A stretch of 17,293 bases of DNA from positions 1 to 17,293 of the forward strand of contig JAADEK010000078.1 in the NCBI GenBank assembly GCA_013153455.1, given 5' to 3'. The DNA is from Aquificota bacterium (lineage in GTDB: Bacteria > Aquificota > Aquificia > Aquificales > Aquificaceae). A program made the translations under genes and the position numbers. Below the pieces are notes generated by a model. That model worked only from the letters and a program-made list of their open reading frames with translations. It did not search any database and was not told the DNA's origin. Of this stretch, positions 13,095-17,293 are shown one piece after another; the first letter of the stretch is position 1, and every line of letters starts with the position of its first letter.

Positions 13095-13819
13095 TGCCGA
13101 CCGATTACCAGTCCCTTTACGTCCTCGCATCGGGTATGCTTCTGCAAGAGAGGAAGCTCTCCGTTGTTGCGAACAACGTAGCGAACGCAAACACACCCGG
13201 CTTTAAGCGTGACCTCCTGCTCGCGGAGAGCTTCTTCGCTCCGCGAGGTGAGCCCGCGCAAGCTACCTCCCCACTTCTTCCTCAAAACAACTTCGTTTTT
13301 CCGATAGTGAGGGACGTCCTGAGCGTTCTTTCTCAGGGAGCTCTCGTCAAGACGGGAAACCCCCTTGACCTCGCGATAGACGGGGAGGGTTTCTTTGCGG
13401 TTCTTACTCCGAGGGGTGAGATACTCTTCACGAGGAAGGGGACGTTCCGTATAAGTGATGAGGGACTTCTCGTGACCGAAGAGGGCTACCCCGTTCTTGA
13501 TGAGAACCTGTCACCTATAGCCCTGTGGGACACACCGAGGGTAACAAAGGAGGGGGATATCTTCGTAGGTGATGAGATAGTAGCCCGTATAGGGGTCTTT
13601 TCCCTCACGGAGCCGAGGAAGGTCGGGAACGACTTTTTCAGCGGAGCGTTTGAGAGGGCGAGCGATTACAAAGTCCTTCAGGGATTTTACGAGGCTTCAA
13701 ACACGGAGCCCGTAAAGGAGATGGTTCGCCTCGTTGAAGCCCTCAGGGCTCATGAGATTTTTACGAAGCTCGTTCAGATGAGCGACGAGCTTCAGGGAAA
13801 GATAAACAACATGGCTTAA
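13094..13819 (+). CDS. flgF: Flagellar basal-body rod protein, FlgF/FlgG family
   Basis: A 241-residue rod protein. The N-terminal coiled segment ERKLSVVANNVANANTPGFK (about 19-38) is the general signature of flagellar axial proteins; the middle has TGNPLDLAIDGEGFFAV near 92-108, shared by FlgE, FlgF and FlgG; the C-terminal helix NTEPVKEMVRLVEALRAHEI is also typical. Length (about 250 expected) and the GFKRD segment favour FlgF over FlgG (about 260), but paralogs in this phylum are hard to name. It is exported through the flagellar type III apparatus, so no Sec signal peptide is expected or seen. The start codon overlaps the stop of the HTH-NosL gene (TAATG), indicating translational coupling; no other flagellar gene adjoins it. 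Its stop shares the palindrome TTAA with the convergent recG stop. Confidence 0.85.
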   Translation: MPTDYQSLYVLASGMLLQERKLSVVANNVANANTPGFKRDLLLAESFFAPRGEPAQATSPLLPQNNFVFPIVRDVLSVLSQGALVKTGNPLDLAIDGEGFFAVLTPRGEILFTRKGTFRISDEGLLVTEEGYPVLDENLSPIALWDTPRVTKEGDIFVGDEIVARIGVFSLTEPRKVGNDFFSGAFERASDYKVLQGFYEASNTEPVKEMVRLVEALRAHEIFTKLVQMSDELQGKINNMA

Positions 13820-16182
13820 GCTACGAAGGAAAGCTCAAGCTTATCCTTATACTTGTAGAGTATAAGCTTCTTCAGCTCCTCAAGTCCCTCAAGCGAGGGA
13901 TTTTTTGAGAGCAGTTCCTTTGCGTCTTGTCTCGCGCGCTCAAGCATCTCCCTGTCGGAGGAACGCGCGAGGTTCGCAACCCTAAAGCCGAAGTATCCCG
14001 ATTGGGACACGCCTATAAGCTCACCGGGTCCCCTCAGCTTTAGGTCTTCTTCCGCTATCTTGAACCCGTCGGTCGTCTTCACGAAGACCCTGAGGCGCTT
14101 GAGGGTATCGCTCTTTTCCTCCTTCAGCCTGTCAGGGACTACCAAGAGGCAGTAGGCTTCCCTGTCCGAGCGCCCGACCCTCCCCCTCAGCTGGTGAAGC
14201 TGTGAAAGACCGAAGCGGTGCGCGTCCTCTATGACCATCACCGTCGCTTCGGGGACGTCAACCCCTACCTCAACAACCGTCGTTGAGACGAGTATGTCCC
14301 CGTCCCGTTTGAACTCCTCCATAACCGCGAGCTTTTCACGGTCGGGCATCTTCCCGTGAAGGAGTAAAACCTTCCTGTCGGGAAAGAGTTTCTTCCACTT
14401 CTCGTATTCCTCCGTTGCGGACTTCAGACTCAACTTCTCGCTCTCCTCAACGAGGGGGTAAACAACGTATGCTTTACCCCCCTTTTTCAGCTCTTGTTCA
14501 ACCCTTTTGTATACCTCATCTATCTCGCTCTCAAAGAAGAGCGTAGTTTTTACGCTCTTCCTGCCGGGGGGTAGTTCGTCTATTACCGAGACGTCAAGGT
14601 CTCCGTAAAGGGCGAGAGCCATCGTCCTCGGTATAGGCGTTGCGCTCATAACGAGACAATGAGGGTAAAGACCCTTTCCCTTCCTGAGGAGAACCTGCCT
14701 CTGGAGGACGCCGAATCGGTGCTGTTCGTCTATCACCACAAGACCGAGTTTATTGAACTCAACCTTATCCTCTATAAGGGCGTGAGTCCCTACCAGAACG
14801 GAGACGTTCCCCTCCCTTACGTGTCTGTAGACGCTCCTCTTTTGGGCTGGTGTTAGACCGCCGGTGAGGAGAGCTACGTTTATACCTTCCCTTGAGAGGA
14901 GTTCCTTAAACTTTTTGTAGTGTTGATGGGCGAGTATCTCCGTGGGAACCATCACCGCGACCTGATAACCGCTCTTTGCTACCGCAAGCGCGCTCACAAT
15001 CGCGACGAGCGTCTTCCCGCTCCCGACATCACCCTGAAGGAGTCTGTTCATGGGAACCGGGCGCGAGATATCGGAGAGTATCTCCTCAATCGCCCTCCTT
15101 TGGGCGCGCGTGAGCTCAAAGGGAAGGCTTGATATAAACCTCTCTATCTCATCCCGCCTTATCTCTATCCTCGGCGCCTCGCTCGTCTTTATTTCCATTT
15201 TCTTCAGCAAAAGGGCGCTCTGAAAGAGGAAAAGCTCGTCGTATATCACGCGCTTGTGGTAGGGGTCTCTGAAGGCGTTCAGGTCTTCGGGTTCGGTGCT
15301 CCTCGGCTCGTGTAGCTCCCTTATGCAGAGCGCTATATCGGGAAAGTTATACCTCTTCAGTATCTCCTCGGGCATATACTCGGGAAAGAACCTGTAGAGC
15401 TTTTGTGAAAGGAGGGAAAGGGCTTTCCTCACGCGCTTTTGTTTCGTCTTTGAGGATATCTCCTGAAGCTCGCCTTTCTTCCTCACGTAGTAAACGGGGA
15501 GGATTTTCCCGAGTTCCTCGCTCTTCGGGCTCTTTATCTCGGGGTGAACCATATACTTCTCTCCCTTGAAGCTCTTGAGCTTTCCGTATACGACTATTTC
15601 CATGCCCTTCCTGAAGGCTCGGAAGGCGAACGAGGGGTTCTTGTAGCGAAACTTAAGGCTCAAGGTTCCCGTCCCGTCCTCGCAGATGACCTCAAGCGTG
15701 TAGCGCTCGTCCTTAAGACGCCTGACCTCCCTAACGCGAACCCTGAGGGCTACCTTTCTTCCCGCCTTTGCGGTCTTTATACACTCGTTTACCCTCTTGT
15801 CTTCGTATCTTTCCGGGAAGTAAAAGAGGGCGTCGTAGAGGGTTTTTACCCCGACGCTCTTTAGCGTCTGCTTTTCCGTCTTTGAGAGGAGTTTTACGTC
15901 ATCAATGGGCTTGAAGAAAAGCTCCACGGGCTTCGGTTCCCTTTTGAGCTCTTGGGTTTTTCTTTCGGACTCCTCAAGGAAGCGCCTTACCTCCCTCAGG
16001 ATTGCGAGCTTCTTTTCGGTTGTGAGCTTGTCAAACTCTTTTAACCTGTCAAGGAGGGAGGGGGGAGCCTTCCCTTTTAGTTTGTTAAAGAGGAAAAGAC
16101 CCACACCTATAGCCCTTCTCAGCTTTAGCCCGTTGTTTGATGTCAGGTTGTCTATGAATCCCTTTAGGGCGGATGTATCCAT
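13816..16182 (-). CDS. recG: ATP-dependent DNA helicase RecG
   Basis: A 788-residue superfamily 2 helicase that remodels stalled replication forks and branched recombination intermediates. It has an extra N-terminal region of about 95 residues before the wedge OB-fold domain, an extension I recall in other thermophile RecG proteins; E. coli RecG is about 690. Visible motifs (counted from the ATG at 16182): QGDVGSGKT near 383-391, DEQHRFG at 485-491, MSATPIPRTMA, and the C-terminal HQLRGRVGRS. The frame could also start at a TTG at 16194, inside the upstream gene; I prefer the ATG, one base after the upstream stop, though neither has a good Shine-Dalgarno. It is translated after a TamB-like gene and ends tail to tail with flgF, sharing TTAA. 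Confidence 0.95.
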   Translation of the reverse strand: MDTSALKGFIDNLTSNNGLKLRRAIGVGLFLFNKLKGKAPPSLLDRLKEFDKLTTEKKLAILREVRRFLEESERKTQELKREPKPVELFFKPIDDVKLLSKTEKQTLKSVGVKTLYDALFYFPERYEDKRVNECIKTAKAGRKVALRVRVREVRRLKDERYTLEVICEDGTGTLSLKFRYKNPSFAFRAFRKGMEIVVYGKLKSFKGEKYMVHPEIKSPKSEELGKILPVYYVRKKGELQEISSKTKQKRVRKALSLLSQKLYRFFPEYMPEEILKRYNFPDIALCIRELHEPRSTEPEDLNAFRDPYHKRVIYDELFLFQSALLLKKMEIKTSEAPRIEIRRDEIERFISSLPFELTRAQRRAIEEILSDISRPVPMNRLLQGDVGSGKTLVAIVSALAVAKSGYQVAVMVPTEILAHQHYKKFKELLSREGINVALLTGGLTPAQKRSVYRHVREGNVSVLVGTHALIEDKVEFNKLGLVVIDEQHRFGVLQRQVLLRKGKGLYPHCLVMSATPIPRTMALALYGDLDVSVIDELPPGRKSVKTTLFFESEIDEVYKRVEQELKKGGKAYVVYPLVEESEKLSLKSATEEYEKWKKLFPDRKVLLLHGKMPDREKLAVMEEFKRDGDILVSTTVVEVGVDVPEATVMVIEDAHRFGLSQLHQLRGRVGRSDREAYCLLVVPDRLKEEKSDTLKRLRVFVKTTDGFKIAEEDLKLRGPGELIGVSQSGYFGFRVANLARSSDREMLERARQDAKELLSKNPSLEGLEELKKLILYKYKDKLELSFVA

Positions 16183-16183
16183 C

Positions 16184-17293
16184 TCAGAAGTCAAACTCTT
16201 TCGTATATCTTAATTTATACTCCCTCGTGTTGTCCGAATACATGTAAAACCTGAAGCCGAGCTCCATATCAACGGGTGCCCTCGCCTCCCCTCCCATGTA
16301 GGTGTCCCTCTTGTCCTTGCTCGTGCTCACCTGATAGTAAAGCGCGAGGAATCTGCCTATCTGCTTTTTGAGCCTCGTCACAACGCCCACCTCACCCGTC
16401 GCCTGAGTCCTGAGCCCTATCTCTATCTTCACGTCAAGCATACGCTCAAGCATACCCTTCACCTGACCCACCGCCTGAATCTCTTTAAGCATGAGGTCCG
16501 CTATGGGGAGGACACCCCCCTGCGTCCCACCGCTGATTAGCTTCATAAGTAGCTCCTCCCTCGGGAGGGGGGGAACCGAGTAGTAGTATACCCTCGGCTC
16601 ATCGGGCGTCCCCTCAATGTTTAGGAAAATCTTGTAGTCGTCCGCTACGGTGTTGAGGCGGAGTGAAAACTCCGTAAGACTCCTCTCTTCCTCCTTCAGG
16701 AGTAAGACCTTGCTCCTTTTTACGTAAAAGACCTTAGAAAAGTAATTAAGGACTCCCGACTTAAGGACGACCTCTATGCGGTAATCGGGCTCGGGAAGCT
16801 TACCCTTCACCTTACCCCTCACCGAAGCGAGAACCCTACCCTCGGGGAGTTTCACGACTATACCCGCGGGTGTGAGGAACTCAACGTCAAGCTTTACCTC
16901 AAGCGGGAGTTTCTTCTCCTCTTTCTTCTCCTTCTTGGGAAGCTTTTTTACCTTCACAAAGCCGTCAAACTCCGTTCTAAGAACCAAAAGGAGCCTCTTT
17001 AGCTCGGAGAGCCTTACGCTCCCCTCACCGCTCGCAAGTAAGCGAGCCCTCACACCGTCCGTTATACGAACGGGTAGCTTCCTGTATACGAAATCAATCT
17101 CAAAGTCCTTGAAGTTTCCCGAATACGCGTGAGCGTTCAAGAACCCCTCCTCAAACCAACCCGTAAGCGCGAAGCTTATACCCTTTCTTGACAGCTCAAC
17201 CCAAATGGCGCTCCCGAAGGGCTTGTAAAAATACCTTGAAAGAACCCTTACGGGTTTTTTATTCCCCGCCCTGAAGGAAAACTCCTTACCCCT
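16184..17293 (-). CDS. tamB: TamB-like (DUF490) outer-membrane biogenesis protein, C-terminal part; 5' end outside window
   Basis: The minus-strand frame is open to the window edge (no stop between 17140 and 17293), so only about the last 369 residues are present. They show the beta-rich C-terminal TamB domain: alternating short strands, AYSGNFKDFEIDF, VVLKSGVLNYFSKVFYVKRSKV, the IEGTPDEPRVYYYSVPPLPREELLMKLISGG segment typical of the family end, and a terminal KEFDF. TamB proteins span the periplasm from an inner-membrane anchor and move phospholipids or help insert outer-membrane proteins; the host therefore has two membranes. A charged KKEKKEEKK stretch interrupts the beta pattern. The stop is one base before the preferred recG start, so the two genes are probably co-transcribed. 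Confidence in the domain is good; the exact member of the AsmA/TamB group is less sure. Confidence 0.8.
   Translation of the reverse strand, partial: RGKEFSFRAGNKKPVRVLSRYFYKPFGSAIWVELSRKGISFALTGWFEEGFLNAHAYSGNFKDFEIDFVYRKLPVRITDGVRARLLASGEGSVRLSELKRLLLVLRTEFDGFVKVKKLPKKEKKEEKKLPLEVKLDVEFLTPAGIVVKLPEGRVLASVRGKVKGKLPEPDYRIEVVLKSGVLNYFSKVFYVKRSKVLLLKEEERSLTEFSLRLNTVADDYKIFLNIEGTPDEPRVYYYSVPPLPREELLMKLISGGTQGGVLPIADLMLKEIQAVGQVKGMLERMLDVKIEIGLRTQATGEVGVVTRLKKQIGRFLALYYQVSTSKDKRDTYMGGEARAPVDMELGFRFYMYSDNTREYKLRYTKEFDF

Noticed and set aside
13090..13095. TATAAT overlapping the flgF start as a promoter
   Set aside because: As a -10 box it would start transcription inside flgF, and the TAATG overlap already explains expression by coupling.
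1..17293. CRISPR array, tRNA, rRNA, insertion sequence or attachment site
   Set aside because: No regularly spaced repeats, structural RNA signatures, transposase motifs or target duplications were seen; coding density leaves almost no room for them.

Overview
The window looks like chromosomal DNA of a thermophilic bacterium of the Aquificaceae (Aquifex/Hydrogenivirga/Hydrogenobacter type). Reasons: one motA followed by two motB genes and an acyl-activating enzyme, an order I remember (unchecked) from Aquifex; proteins rich in Lys, Glu and Arg with frequent AGG/AGA and ATA codons; very tight gene packing; and a GC content that looks near one half. The acireductone dioxygenase uses O2, so the cell is probably aerobic or microaerophilic. 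I see no insertion sequence, phage gene, tRNA, rRNA or CRISPR array. The only gap above 100 bases is 3736-3853.

Layout. (1) 2-1544, plus strand: the end of a TatD nuclease fused to a radical SAM domain, then a ComF-type phosphoribosyltransferase. (2) 1520-3735, minus strand: a compact, overlapping methionine-salvage operon, mtnD-mtnC-cupin-mtnB. (3) 3796-5746, plus: dnaK alone, behind a perfect consensus sigma-70 promoter and a strong Shine-Dalgarno. (4) 5754-10358, minus: motA, motB1, motB2, then an 821-residue protein joining an acyl-adenylating domain, an acyl carrier protein and a PlsC-type acyltransferase. A candidate sigma-28 (FliA) promoter stands before motA. (5) 10401-13819, plus: RNase R, a DeoR-type helix-turn-helix fused to a Cys-rich NosL-like domain, and a FlgF/FlgG-family rod protein. 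(6) 13816-17293, minus: the C-terminal part of a TamB-like protein, then recG.

How the genes work together. MtnC, MtnD and MtnB catalyse successive steps that return the methylthio group of methylthioadenosine to methionine; the cupin inside the operon has no assigned step. MotA with two MotB paralogs forms the flagellar stator, and the rod gene at 13094 belongs to the same organelle though it lies in another operon. The acyl-activating fusion probably recycles fatty acids into phospholipid.

Most noteworthy: the HTH-NosL fusion (possible metal-sensing regulator), the adenylation-ACP-PlsC fusion (domain order opposite to E. coli Aas), the second MotB with an altered peptidoglycan-binding motif but a near-identical N-terminal DNA segment, the cupin in the salvage operon, and the candidate sigma-28 promoter. 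Most are variants of known families; I do not see a wholly unknown multi-gene system.
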